DNA from: Bin80 sp022820435
GTDB lineage: Bacteria > Bacteroidota > Rhodothermia > Rhodothermales > Bin80
Length of the DNA stretch: 38,728 nucleotides
Reading direction: 5' to 3'
Assembly: GCA_022820435.1 (NCBI GenBank)
Contig: JAJEFL010000109.1
Location: 1-38,728 of the forward strand
Shown here: in pieces, positions 8,137 to 16,271 of the stretch
Layout of the letters: every line of letters starts with the position of its first letter
Position numbering within the stretch: the first letter of the stretch is position 1
Made by a program: the position numbers and the translations under genes
Notes under the pieces: model-generated
Seen by the model: only the letters and a program-made list of their open reading frames with translations
Told to the model about the DNA's origin: nothing
Database searches by the model: none

Positions 8137-8569
8137 CAAAGATAAGATTTTTTGTTTCGTAAATGGCAATATGCCGCTGATTTTTACAATCATGCGGTGA
8201 ACTAGGGATAACGAATGATATATGAAAATGAAAGCAGCCGCGAGTGTTCCGGGGAACACAATATGAGAGATTTGAACACGCGGATTTCAGATGGTCGCAT
8301 GGTTTGTCAGCACATGTTCCATACGAAGTAATCAGGATAAGGGGGCATCTTGCAAAACTCTCAATCTTGAAGGTTTTTGTTCACCTGGGTTCATCCAGGA
8401 TTGCTTTTCAGCCTGGATTATTCGTTTTGCAAAAACTTCGTTTCCCCAGACATCAAATTGCCCCCAGGTATTTTTTTTGCGTGAAGTCTCCCGCCTTTAC
8501 GATCTCCCGAAAGGAACGGGCAGGTGATATATGTCCATCTGTCTATTTGCGATAGACAGGCCAGCACAA
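8137..8569. other. Non-coding stretch between oxygenase copy 2 and the DUF5916 gene
   Basis: No gene is supported in these 430 bases; open frames here are short and motif-free. It should contain the promoter of the oxygenase pair (minus strand) and the end of the uptake-operon transcript. An imperfect palindrome GTTCCGGGGAAC lies at about 8248-8259, and a clean hairpin lies just below the DUF5916 stop (8539-8559). Confidence 0.4.
8539..8559 (-). terminator. Hairpin just downstream of the DUF5916 gene, possible terminator
   Basis: CTGTCTAT (8539-8546) and ATAGACAG (8552-8559) form a perfect 8-bp stem with a 5-base loop, beginning 11 bp after the DUF5916 stop codon. No U tract follows on the minus strand, so it may instead protect the transcript end or be incidental. 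Confidence 0.3.
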
Positions 8570-10957
8570 TCAGCGCTGTAATCGGCGGGTAATTGAAAAA
8601 CTGAAAAAATGGTAATTATCCCCCTGCATGGGAATCGTCAATAAGTCGGGCAGATGTTCCCATTCTGCCCGGGAGGCCGAAGATCTTCCCAGATGGGCTC
8701 CGAGGGTTATAAATGCACTAGGTTTGAACTCCCATATAACTCTGCCAATCAGATCTGCTCGCCCATCTTCCATATGTTGCCGATTCAGGTGATCCGTGGT
8801 ACCAGTTCCCAGTGCATGGAGCCCGATTTCAAAGTTCAGCCTTGAGGACAGCCCAATCGTGGCGAAGATATAGGCCCGGACACAGTTAGACGATTTTTCC
8901 CGGGTATCCGCTACCCCGAAGTTTGAGTGACACTGAAATGACGGATGCATATCATCGCGCTGGGTCGTAAAGATCGGCTCACTTGCCAGAAATTCGGACA
9001 GCCAGGTTGGTGAGTTCATATTTCCAGAGGTGTGCGTGGCCATGATCTGCATATCCAGCGTAAGCCTGGTGCCGAGTCCCCCTCTAACATTGATCAGGCC
9101 ATACGAAATCCGAAGACCATTTTGCATCCAGTTCAGCCCCGCTCCAGGGGTAAGAATCAGTCGTCGGCGAATATCGGTGGATGCGGATGCATCAACGCCC
9201 AGGCGTAAATGCCCGGATGACTGTATGCCGATATGGAGTCCAAGCGATATCTGATTATATCCAGAGGTTAATACAGCGGCCTCGCCCGTCAGAATGGTTT
9301 CTTCCGGTTTGAGATCCGAATAGGCAAGCCATTGAGAGATTGCCATATTGAACTGGCCCTGCCGGATGATCCCGGATTGATTTGCACGCGCGTGCCGGAC
9401 CCCGACGCTCATCTCGGTCCGATCTGGAAGGAGCCGTCGATAAAGCGGGGGTGCCATATAGTCTGGATGCGTCACTTTTATGCGGGTAAACCAGTTGTAG
9501 GTTTTGCCCAGCTGCCCATATTCAACGCGGACCGCAGCCCCGTCACGAAACTCCGGGGGATCTTCTTGCTCGTTGTAGCGGTTACAGTAGTTCCTGCCTG
9601 AGGACTGGGAGACCCCGATCTGACCGGCTAGACGTGCCGGGCGACGCTGGCTGCGGAGGTCCCAGTCCATTGAGAATCCAGACAAAATCCCCTCAAAGGG
9701 AGTTGTGGTTTCGTTGCTCTCCGGGCTAAACGGCTCCATGGCCCCCGAAATCCCAATCCGGGATTCTGTTCCGATATCTTTCTGGATGCGCCCTGTGAAT
9801 CCGGTGGGTATATAGAAACCGTTATCAAACGGGAGAGATACTCTCCCAATCCCGGCCAGTGTGATCCTGCCGGGAAGCCGTCCATGCAGTGATGTGGCGC
9901 CCACCAATGGAATAAGGCAGGACGCGCCGTTCAAGCGGTCAAATAATTGATTGGAGCCGGATGCAGTAGAGGCAATCAACTGACTGCTCGCAGGGAAGAG
10001 TTGATCATAATTAGAAATTTCTGCATCAATTACAGAGAAATCGTTAACATAGGTGTTGAGGTCTGCCGGATAAATCTCGGGGGCCAGACTTGCCTGAAGA
10101 AGAATGTCACGCCCCAGTGCAAGGCCGCCATCAATGCCTGGAACGGGAACGGTCATGGTCATTTCCTCTCCCACATTCCGGTAATTTGCCACCATTGCAT
10201 GCATGTAGCCGTAGCGGTAGATGGCTGGGCGGACGGTCTGCGCCAGATGAAGGGTTCCAAATTGGGATACCGTGCCGCCATTGCGCTTCTGAAGCGGCAC
10301 CAGAGCCCATTCGCTGAATTCGGCGGCACGGGCGACCCAGCGACGAAAATTGATGCCCCAGTTGCGCTCCCGAGGGCTTGTAATTCTGAGCACGGAAATC
10401 GGAATGGCCATTTCTACGGTCCAGCCTATACTGTCCACCCTTACTTTTGCAGACCATTTGGCATCCCAGGCGGGATCAAACTGAAGGAGTTCTTCTCCAA
10501 ACACATCCTCTGTGGCCCATTCACTGGGGGCGATTCCATCCACCTCAAAGCCTTCTACACGCACGCCCGCTGCATTGACCGCAAAATGAAAGGCCGACTG
10601 CTGATCATTATTGGCATCCAGTGCGATAGAGAACCAGTCGGCACGGTTGAATTGGTCACGGGGGCCAAGAGTGCGCCGTATCCGGCGCGGGTCGGGATCA
10701 TGCAGGGTTGCTCCCACATAAAGGACCCGCTGGTCGTGCAGAATACGCACTTGAGTTTTGAACGCGGCCGGTTTGCCTTCATTGGGGGTTGCCTGAAGGA
10801 ATTCTTCGGCAGGTGAAGTCTGCTGCCAATCCTCTTCGTCCAGCACGCCATCAATCAGGATAAGGCTGGTGGCAGATGCCGCCTCTACAATACAATCAGG
10901 CGGGCAGGATGGGGCTGACTGGCCTAGTCCGGATAAGATGATGAAGAGAAAAATCAT
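8570..10957 (-). CDS. DUF5916 family protein with N-terminal CBM9/DOMON-like domain
   Basis: The 795-residue protein begins with a short signal peptide (MIFLFIILSGLGQSAPSC). Residues about 35-230 form a carbohydrate-binding-module-9-like beta-sandwich, recognisable from LIDGVLDEEDWQQT, RVLYVGATLHDPDP and SIALDANNDQQSAF. The rest is the long DUF5916 region rich in alternating beta strands and probably an outer-membrane barrel, ending in FSITRRLQR with an aromatic residue close to the C-terminus. Such proteins are common in Bacteroidota and relatives; their substrate is not established. It is the third gene of an operon with the DUF4249 lipoprotein (75-bp gap) and the TonB-dependent receptor, so it probably works in handling or import of the same ligand at the cell surface. 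Family call is good; function is inference. Confidence 0.8.
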   Translation of the reverse strand: MIFLFIILSGLGQSAPSCPPDCIVEAASATSLILIDGVLDEEDWQQTSPAEEFLQATPNEGKPAAFKTQVRILHDQRVLYVGATLHDPDPRRIRRTLGPRDQFNRADWFSIALDANNDQQSAFHFAVNAAGVRVEGFEVDGIAPSEWATEDVFGEELLQFDPAWDAKWSAKVRVDSIGWTVEMAIPISVLRITSPRERNWGINFRRWVARAAEFSEWALVPLQKRNGGTVSQFGTLHLAQTVRPAIYRYGYMHAMVANYRNVGEEMTMTVPVPGIDGGLALGRDILLQASLAPEIYPADLNTYVNDFSVIDAEISNYDQLFPASSQLIASTASGSNQLFDRLNGASCLIPLVGATSLHGRLPGRITLAGIGRVSLPFDNGFYIPTGFTGRIQKDIGTESRIGISGAMEPFSPESNETTTPFEGILSGFSMDWDLRSQRRPARLAGQIGVSQSSGRNYCNRYNEQEDPPEFRDGAAVRVEYGQLGKTYNWFTRIKVTHPDYMAPPLYRRLLPDRTEMSVGVRHARANQSGIIRQGQFNMAISQWLAYSDLKPEETILTGEAAVLTSGYNQISLGLHIGIQSSGHLRLGVDASASTDIRRRLILTPGAGLNWMQNGLRISYGLINVRGGLGTRLTLDMQIMATHTSGNMNSPTWLSEFLASEPIFTTQRDDMHPSFQCHSNFGVADTREKSSNCVRAYIFATIGLSSRLNFEIGLHALGTGTTDHLNRQHMEDGRADLIGRVIWEFKPSAFITLGAHLGRSSASRAEWEHLPDLLTIPMQGDNYHFFSFSITRRLQR

Positions 10958-11032
10958 GTTGAGGTTCGAGGGTTCAGGGCTGGATCAGGGGGAGGTGAGG
11001 TCAACCGTCTAGGCATAGCGGATGCGATGTCT

Positions 11033-12049
11033 TTATTGTGTGCAGGGCTGGATCATGTCCACTAGCAGGTCTTCCTCATTCCATGATGCACCTTTATGAT
11101 CAAACCGCAGGTATTCATAGTCAATTCCTCCGAATACTCCTAATCCCCCGCGAACATTGGAATAAATCACTTTGGGGGTATCCTCAAAAATATTCGGCTC
11201 AAAAATGTAGTTCAGGAACAGGTACTCGGTATAGAACCATAATTCTTCGCTCCAATTTGCCACATAAATCTGGAGATGAGGAGTCAGAGCCTCATAGTGC
11301 GGCACATTCAGTGCCAGTTCAATCAACTTGGATTCCCCCTCAAACGAGTGGTCAGAGAAGTATGCCTGACCGTCGATGAACCCGACCGCTTCGGATGACC
11401 AAGAGCCGCTTGGGTCGTTGACATCCGGTATTGAAGTACGCATTGCAGGAAAATCCGAATCAAATCCCGTAGAGTACGCAGAGGTCCCTCCACCTTCGAC
11501 TGCATTGATCTCCTGTCGTCCTGATTCCTCTCTCTGACAAAGGGGCCGCAAGTGTTGTACAGCTAGGCTGTAGTAGTCCTGCCCCGGCTGATCCTCAATG
11601 CGGAGGCGTACACGAAATGAACGATTGGTGGAATCAGCGGATGGAACCTCACGGATATCAACCAATGCCATTTCAGCGGAGGGGGCAATAGAAGATGCAC
11701 GGGCTTCTGCCAACCCGGGAGCATTCACGGTAATCGTGTACCGGGTATCTGCCCTTGGAGTATTGCTTACGGGGGATTGATAGATTCCTTTGCCCATATG
11801 AATCAGGGATTCCATATTTCCTTGGGAATCATGGATTTTGACCGAGGCATTGGTGAGTACATATTGACTCCAATCGATACTGTCGGCATAGGCAACACTC
11901 CGACTCAGTTGCACCATCCACTCTTCATCTGGAGCGAACTCTGCGTTCACCACCACTTTAGGCGTATAGTCGGATTCAAACTCCAGCTCAACCGGAATCG
12001 AGCAATGCCAGGAAAAAACGGCCGCAACGATGATCGTCCAGGGTTTCAT
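11033..12049 (-). CDS. DUF4249-type outer-membrane lipoprotein, receptor partner
   Basis: The 338-residue protein starts at an ATG overlapping the stop codon of the receptor gene (ATGA). The N-terminal segment ends SWHC with Cys16, which looks like a lipoprotein signal though the lipobox is imperfect. Typical DUF4249 features follow: VVVNAEFAPDEEWMVQLSRS near the N-terminus, a segment on the form of the bound value (NASVKIHDSQGN), YTITVNAPGL, and a C-terminal NVRGGLGVFGG. DUF4249 proteins sit next to TonB-dependent receptors in Bacteroidota and are thought to act as surface lipoproteins of the uptake complex, by analogy with SusD-type partners. Tight overlap with the receptor gene supports a joint complex. 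The transported ligand cannot be told from sequence. Confidence 0.82.
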   Translation of the reverse strand: MKPWTIIVAAVFSWHCSIPVELEFESDYTPKVVVNAEFAPDEEWMVQLSRSVAYADSIDWSQYVLTNASVKIHDSQGNMESLIHMGKGIYQSPVSNTPRADTRYTITVNAPGLAEARASSIAPSAEMALVDIREVPSADSTNRSFRVRLRIEDQPGQDYYSLAVQHLRPLCQREESGRQEINAVEGGGTSAYSTGFDSDFPAMRTSIPDVNDPSGSWSSEAVGFIDGQAYFSDHSFEGESKLIELALNVPHYEALTPHLQIYVANWSEELWFYTEYLFLNYIFEPNIFEDTPKVIYSNVRGGLGVFGGIDYEYLRFDHKGASWNEEDLLVDMIQPCTQ

Positions 12050-14379
12050 CAGAATCGGATTGCGTAAGAAAAATCCGGGATCAGCTGTACAAGGGAGAGC
12101 CGCTGCCAGCGAATAACTTCATAGTAGTCCTTTTTCGGGTAGACAAATGAGGGATTGCGCCGGTTATACACATTGAAGAGCCCCAGACTGAAGGTTCGTT
12201 TGCCCCATTTAATTTCCTTGGTGAACTGTGCGGTCAGGTCAAGCCTGTGGGCTGCGGGAACGCGGGCACGGTTAATGGAACCGTACTCAAACCAATCTTC
12301 TCCATAGTTGTAGTCAAAATATCGTCCGGCAGGCAGCCAGATCGGATACCCGCTGCTGTAAATCCAGGAAGCCGAAAGCAGGGTATACTCGGTCAGTTGG
12401 TATTGGCCGACCACAGAGAAGTCATGTTTACGCTCATACCCGTCGGGATAAGCCTCACCTCCGTTCAGCCCCTCGTATAATCGTCTAGACCGGCTCCAGG
12501 TGTAGCCAATCCAGCCGCGCAGGCGGCGCTGCTGTCGCCTTAGCAGAATTTCCACCCCATAGGCCTTTCCCTGCCCCCGTTCCACGACGGAAGGCCAGCC
12601 CCGCACCGCGGCGTGATAGGGAAGTACATCCGGTCGGTATTCAATCTGATCTCCCAAATGTTTATAGTATCCCTCCAGAGTGATACGGATCTGCTGTCCC
12701 GGGAAGCGATATGCCAGTCCGGCTGCAATTTGCGAACCCTTCTGCGGATCCAGTCCCGGCATGAAAGGGATCCAGATATCCCGGGAAAGCGAACTTCCGC
12801 TTCCTGTCAATCGATGAATGTATTGCTGCATAAAAGCGTAGGATACCTTCGCATCCATGCGGCCGCTCAGCGGCATATTCAGGCTGATCCGCGGTTCGAC
12901 GGCCCGTGTCCTGTGTCCCTCATTTTGCCCACTTGAAAAACGCAGTCCAAGGTTCATGGCTATTTCCCAGGGAAGATAGATCTCATCTTCGGCATACAGA
13001 GCGTATTCTTCCGTCTCAAAGCGTGAGGATGGGCGTGATCTGGATCCAGAATTCTCCGGCCCCGTAACTACATCGTTCGTGGATGATGGAAGGAGCAGGC
13101 GGGATGTAGCTTCGGCTCCGAAGCGAAAATAGTGACGCAGTCCAGGCTTGTATTCGGCATCCAGACGGACCGTGTAGTCCAGGATGGAGGATTCCCAGGA
13201 AGAGATGTACGTCTCTGTTTCCTCAAAGACCGTCTCTCTGGACGTATACCGGCTCGTAACGTCATACCCGACAATGCCTGCCGTGAGATTAACAAACATG
13301 CGATCACTTACAAGGCGGTTCCACCGCAGTGAAACTAGCCGGTTCCGCCAGTCTACCCTCATATGCGTCTCGTCTCCGAGGAGATTTTTTCGTTTGGGAC
13401 GGGTACGATGCGAGTAGGTGTCCTGCCCCATATAGCCGCTCAGGTAAATCCGGTCTTTTCTGGAAATAATATAATTGGCCTTGAAGTTCAGGTCATAGAA
13501 ATACACCCCGTATCGGTTTTCTTTGGGTTGAAACCATCGGGTAGCCTGATCCAGAAAGGTTCGGCGTGCAGAAATGATCCAGGAGGCCCGGTCGCGCACA
13601 ATGGGTCCTTCGAGCATCAGCCGGGAGGTCAGGAAGCCCAATTTTCCTTCTCCGCCAAAATGCTTCAGATTCCCTTCTTTCATGGTCAGCCGGATGATTG
13701 AGGAGAGGCGGCCTCCATACCGGGCGGGAAAGCCTCCCTTGAGCATCTCCACCTGTTTTAAGGCGGAGGGATTGAACACGCTGAACAGGCCCAGAACATG
13801 AGTCGGATTATAGAGCGGCAGCCCATCCAGCAGGATGAGGTTCTGGTCTGCCCGTCCTCCCCGGACATGGATTCCGCTGAACCCTTCTTTTCCCGGCTGA
13901 ACGCCCGGCAGGAATTGAAGCGCCTTGATCACATCTGCTTCGCCCAGGATTGCGGGCATGGCTTCAATCTGTGCGGCGGAAAGGGTGTGCCGGCTCATTT
14001 GGGTTCCCGCCTGCATCGCCGCAAGTTCGGGCGTTACAATGACCGAATCAAGCGCAGCGATACGGGGCTGCAGGAGAATGACCAGTGTCGTATCCGATTG
14101 CACAGACCATTCCAACAGTTGAGACACATAGGCCACATGCGTGACGGACACTTTGATGTCTGTGTGCCTAGACACTGTGCCGGGTACATTCAGGTTGAAG
14201 TACCCGAAATCGTTTGTGCTCGTCCCTGCTCGTTGGTCAATCAGATACAGATTCACACGCGGAATCCGTTCCCCACTCGCTGCATCCTCGACATAGCCAC
14301 TGACCGAGAAACTCTGTGCTGCTGCAAACTCTGGATGAATCAACAGCAGCAGCAATGAAAACTTCCAAATATGTCTCAT
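12049..14379 (-). CDS. TonB-dependent receptor with carboxypeptidase-regulatory-like N-domain
   Basis: The 776-residue outer-membrane receptor starts at MRHIWKFSLLLLLIHPEF, a clear signal peptide. An ATG 16 codons upstream would place non-signal residues in front and was rejected. After cleavage (near AAAQ), residues about 23-105 form the CarboxypepD_reg-like beta-sandwich (VSGYVEDAASGERIPRVNLY). The plug domain follows, with ADVIKALQFLPGVQ, GIHVRGGRADQNLILLDG and GGFPARYGGRLSS. The remaining 550 residues are the 22-stranded barrel, ending DFSYAIRF with a terminal Phe. The stop overlaps the DUF4249 start by ATGA. The ligand is unknown. Transport depends on TonB/ExbBD energy from the inner membrane, which is not encoded here. 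It is the promoter-proximal gene of the three-gene operon. Confidence 0.92.
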   Translation of the reverse strand: MRHIWKFSLLLLLIHPEFAAAQSFSVSGYVEDAASGERIPRVNLYLIDQRAGTSTNDFGYFNLNVPGTVSRHTDIKVSVTHVAYVSQLLEWSVQSDTTLVILLQPRIAALDSVIVTPELAAMQAGTQMSRHTLSAAQIEAMPAILGEADVIKALQFLPGVQPGKEGFSGIHVRGGRADQNLILLDGLPLYNPTHVLGLFSVFNPSALKQVEMLKGGFPARYGGRLSSIIRLTMKEGNLKHFGGEGKLGFLTSRLMLEGPIVRDRASWIISARRTFLDQATRWFQPKENRYGVYFYDLNFKANYIISRKDRIYLSGYMGQDTYSHRTRPKRKNLLGDETHMRVDWRNRLVSLRWNRLVSDRMFVNLTAGIVGYDVTSRYTSRETVFEETETYISSWESSILDYTVRLDAEYKPGLRHYFRFGAEATSRLLLPSSTNDVVTGPENSGSRSRPSSRFETEEYALYAEDEIYLPWEIAMNLGLRFSSGQNEGHRTRAVEPRISLNMPLSGRMDAKVSYAFMQQYIHRLTGSGSSLSRDIWIPFMPGLDPQKGSQIAAGLAYRFPGQQIRITLEGYYKHLGDQIEYRPDVLPYHAAVRGWPSVVERGQGKAYGVEILLRRQQRRLRGWIGYTWSRSRRLYEGLNGGEAYPDGYERKHDFSVVGQYQLTEYTLLSASWIYSSGYPIWLPAGRYFDYNYGEDWFEYGSINRARVPAAHRLDLTAQFTKEIKWGKRTFSLGLFNVYNRRNPSFVYPKKDYYEVIRWQRLSLVQLIPDFSYAIRF

Positions 14380-14919
14380 GAATTGGGGATAGCCTACAGA
14401 GGCAAAAGATCCCGGATTTGCAGCCATACTACCGATTTAGCAGGGCCGCACCATCGAAAACTATATTGAAGAAAGAATCAAAGTAATGAAGATGTGAATG
14501 ATTATTGGCTAGACAATCCCTGTGCAATCATGCACCAAACGGGGTATTACAACGGAAACTGATCAAAGATCGTGCCGCGATAAGAAAGATACAGGACATA
14601 CCCGCGTACTACGCCCAAAGCAAGCACTTTGGGGGCCGGCGAATCGGGCCGCCCCGTATGATATTTTGACAGCAGGGCCATCTTTCGGGACATGTTCATG
14701 GAGGATCTACAAAGATGACATGATTTTGTTCTTGTGCCAGACATTACCTCTTGCAATGTTTGAGTAAGGATATCTGGTAACTGGCTGTCAGGTTGAAACG
14801 TACTAATTGCTCCGCGGATAAAAATCTACATGAGGCAATCAGGCTTTCTGAAGCAAAATCTAAGTGAATCTCTCCGGGTTGGCGTATTTTCTGTGTGTTG
14901 TTCAAGGTCAAACATTAAT
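14380..14919. other. Divergent non-coding region between the receptor operon and rdgB
   Basis: About 540 bases separate the two divergent transcription units, and no gene is supported. Short frames on both strands have no recognisable motifs. A perfect 7-bp stem with 6-base loop, CCCAAAG (14614-14620) and CTTTGGG (14627-14633), is followed by GC-rich, partly self-complementary sequence to about 14656. This could be a structured RNA leader or a small RNA but nothing identifies it. No B12-box (GCCACTG-type) sequence was seen on the receptor strand. Confidence 0.4.
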
Positions 14920-15528
14920 ATGGTCCCCGCTCAATCTCCCCCGCAACTGGTCTTAGCCACGCGCAATACTTATAAAGCAGGTGAATTGAAGCTTTTATTG
15001 GCTTCTGCACCGGTTGAGGTCATTGACTTGTCTACGTTTCCAGATGCGCCCCCGGTGGATGAGACCGCTCCTGATCTCAGAGGTAATGCAGCGTTGAAGG
15101 CCTTAAGTGCTCAAAAACATACCGGGCTCTGGGCACTAGGGGATGACACGGGCCTCTATATTGACGCACTGGGTGGGCGGCCCGGCGTACACTCGGCGCG
15201 TTTTGCGGGTGAGCGGGCGGACGCGAAGGCGAACCGCGCCTTGGTGCTTGAGTTACTTACGGATAAGTCAGATCGCACGGCGAGGTTTATGACCATATTA
15301 GCTCTGGCATATCCTGAAGGGATCCATTATTTTGAGGGACGGCTCAATGGACGTATTGCAGAGTCTGCTTTGTCTACTCATGGTTTCGGTTATGAGTCCA
15401 TCTTTATCCCTGACGGGGCCAGCGTCAGTCTTGCACAGCTGTCCAGAAAAGAGAAGAATAAAATCAGCCATCGGGCGCAGAGTGCCATGGCGCTGGTGAG
15501 TTTTCTCGGTAAATTGAAGAAAGGATGA
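14920..15528 (+). CDS. rdgB: XTP/dITP diphosphatase (HAM1/RdgB family)
   Basis: The 202-residue protein has the HAM1 family pattern: LVLATRNTYKAGE at the N-terminus (residues 10-22), DDTGLYIDALGGRPGVHSAR with the metal-binding acidic pair, the FxGRLNGRIA segment, GFGYESIFIPDG, and SHRAQSAM near the C-terminus. It hydrolyses non-canonical triphosphates such as ITP, dITP and XTP to monophosphates and keeps them out of DNA and RNA. The ATG at 14920 gives a family-typical length; an upstream ATG at 14830 would add 30 residues with no family match. The stop overlaps the dtd start by 4 bp (ATGA), so the two quality-control enzymes are co-translated. Cytosolic; intact. Confidence 0.93.
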   Translation: MVPAQSPPQLVLATRNTYKAGELKLLLASAPVEVIDLSTFPDAPPVDETAPDLRGNAALKALSAQKHTGLWALGDDTGLYIDALGGRPGVHSARFAGERADAKANRALVLELLTDKSDRTARFMTILALAYPEGIHYFEGRLNGRIAESALSTHGFGYESIFIPDGASVSLAQLSRKEKNKISHRAQSAMALVSFLGKLKKG

Positions 15529-16013
15529 TTGCTCTTGTGCAACGTGTTCAGAAAGCCTCGGTCACCGTAGATGATGTTGCGATTGGCAGTATTGGCCGGG
15601 GCCTGCTCATCTTCCTGGGAATTCATTCACAGGATGGTCAACGGGAAGCAGACTGGCTGGTACGCAAATGTACGCGCCTGCGCATTTTCCCGGATGATGC
15701 GGGGCAAATGAATGTATCGGTTCGTGACCTTGGTGCAGACATTCTTCTTGTATCGCAATTCACCCTCTATGGCAATGCCAGGAAAGGACACCGGCCCTCC
15801 TTCACAGAAGCGGCTCGCCCTGCGGTTGCCGAACCTCTGTATGAGTATGTGAAGCATCGCCTCTCCAGAGAACTTGGACATCCGGTTGCCAGTGGCAGTT
15901 TCGGTGCCTTCATGCAGGTTTCTCTGGTCAATGATGGGCCGGTCACGATCTGGATGGAATGCAGCCCGGAAAAGACTCAAAATTCTCGCGTCTCTCAAAC
16001 AGAGATTCGGTAG
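15525..16013 (+). CDS. dtd: D-aminoacyl-tRNA deacylase
   Basis: The 162-residue protein starts with MIALVQRVQKASVTVD and has the two signature motifs of the DTD family: SQFTLYG at residues 77-83 and NDGPVT at 136-141, whose Gly-cisPro pair gives chiral selection. It removes D-amino acids (and glycine from tRNA-Ala) mischarged onto tRNA. The last dozen residues (EKTQNSRVSQTEIR) extend past the usual ~145-150-residue end and are probably unstructured. It overlaps rdgB by 4 bp and is the last gene of the pair. No clear terminator follows, though a long-range inverted repeat lies about 80 bp downstream. Confidence 0.93.
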   Translation: MIALVQRVQKASVTVDDVAIGSIGRGLLIFLGIHSQDGQREADWLVRKCTRLRIFPDDAGQMNVSVRDLGADILLVSQFTLYGNARKGHRPSFTEAARPAVAEPLYEYVKHRLSRELGHPVASGSFGAFMQVSLVNDGPVTIWMECSPEKTQNSRVSQTEIR

Positions 16014-16090
16014 GGGTACCGTCCCATCCTCCTCATGGTCCATGCCTAACGACAGTAACTTTATTCTAGGCGGCCACTTAAAAACTTCCA

Positions 16091-16176
16091 ATCAGAGGGG
16101 CGTACGGGCAACGAGGCAGAGCAGCAAGGTTTTTATTGTCTGACAAATGTGTATTCAGGCATCCGTCCCCTCTGAT
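16091..16176. repeat. Perfect 10-bp inverted repeat with 66-bp spacer after dtd
   Basis: ATCAGAGGGG (16091-16100) is repeated inverted as CCCCTCTGAT (16167-16176). The spacer contains a small palindrome TTGTCTGACAA (16136-16146). The element lies between the converging dtd and res genes. It could be a long-range hairpin at the transcript ends or the remains of a small mobile element; no coding capacity is seen inside. Confidence 0.35.
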
Positions 16177-16271
16177 GAACCCGCCGAGACAATCAGATGA
16201 AAGAAACTGTCCAGTGTCAGGAGGCAGATACCCGGCCATGGGAAATTAGCAGGAACATAACCGATCTCATT

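Noticed and set aside
9947..10816. 289-codon plus-strand frame opposite the DUF5916 gene
   Set aside because: Composition (many His, Cys and Gly) is not protein-like and no domain is seen; the minus-strand gene explains the region.
14547..14756. 69-codon minus-strand frame in the rdgB upstream region
   Set aside because: No ribosome binding site or motif; the underlying DNA is a structured GC-rich segment, not a codon-biased one.
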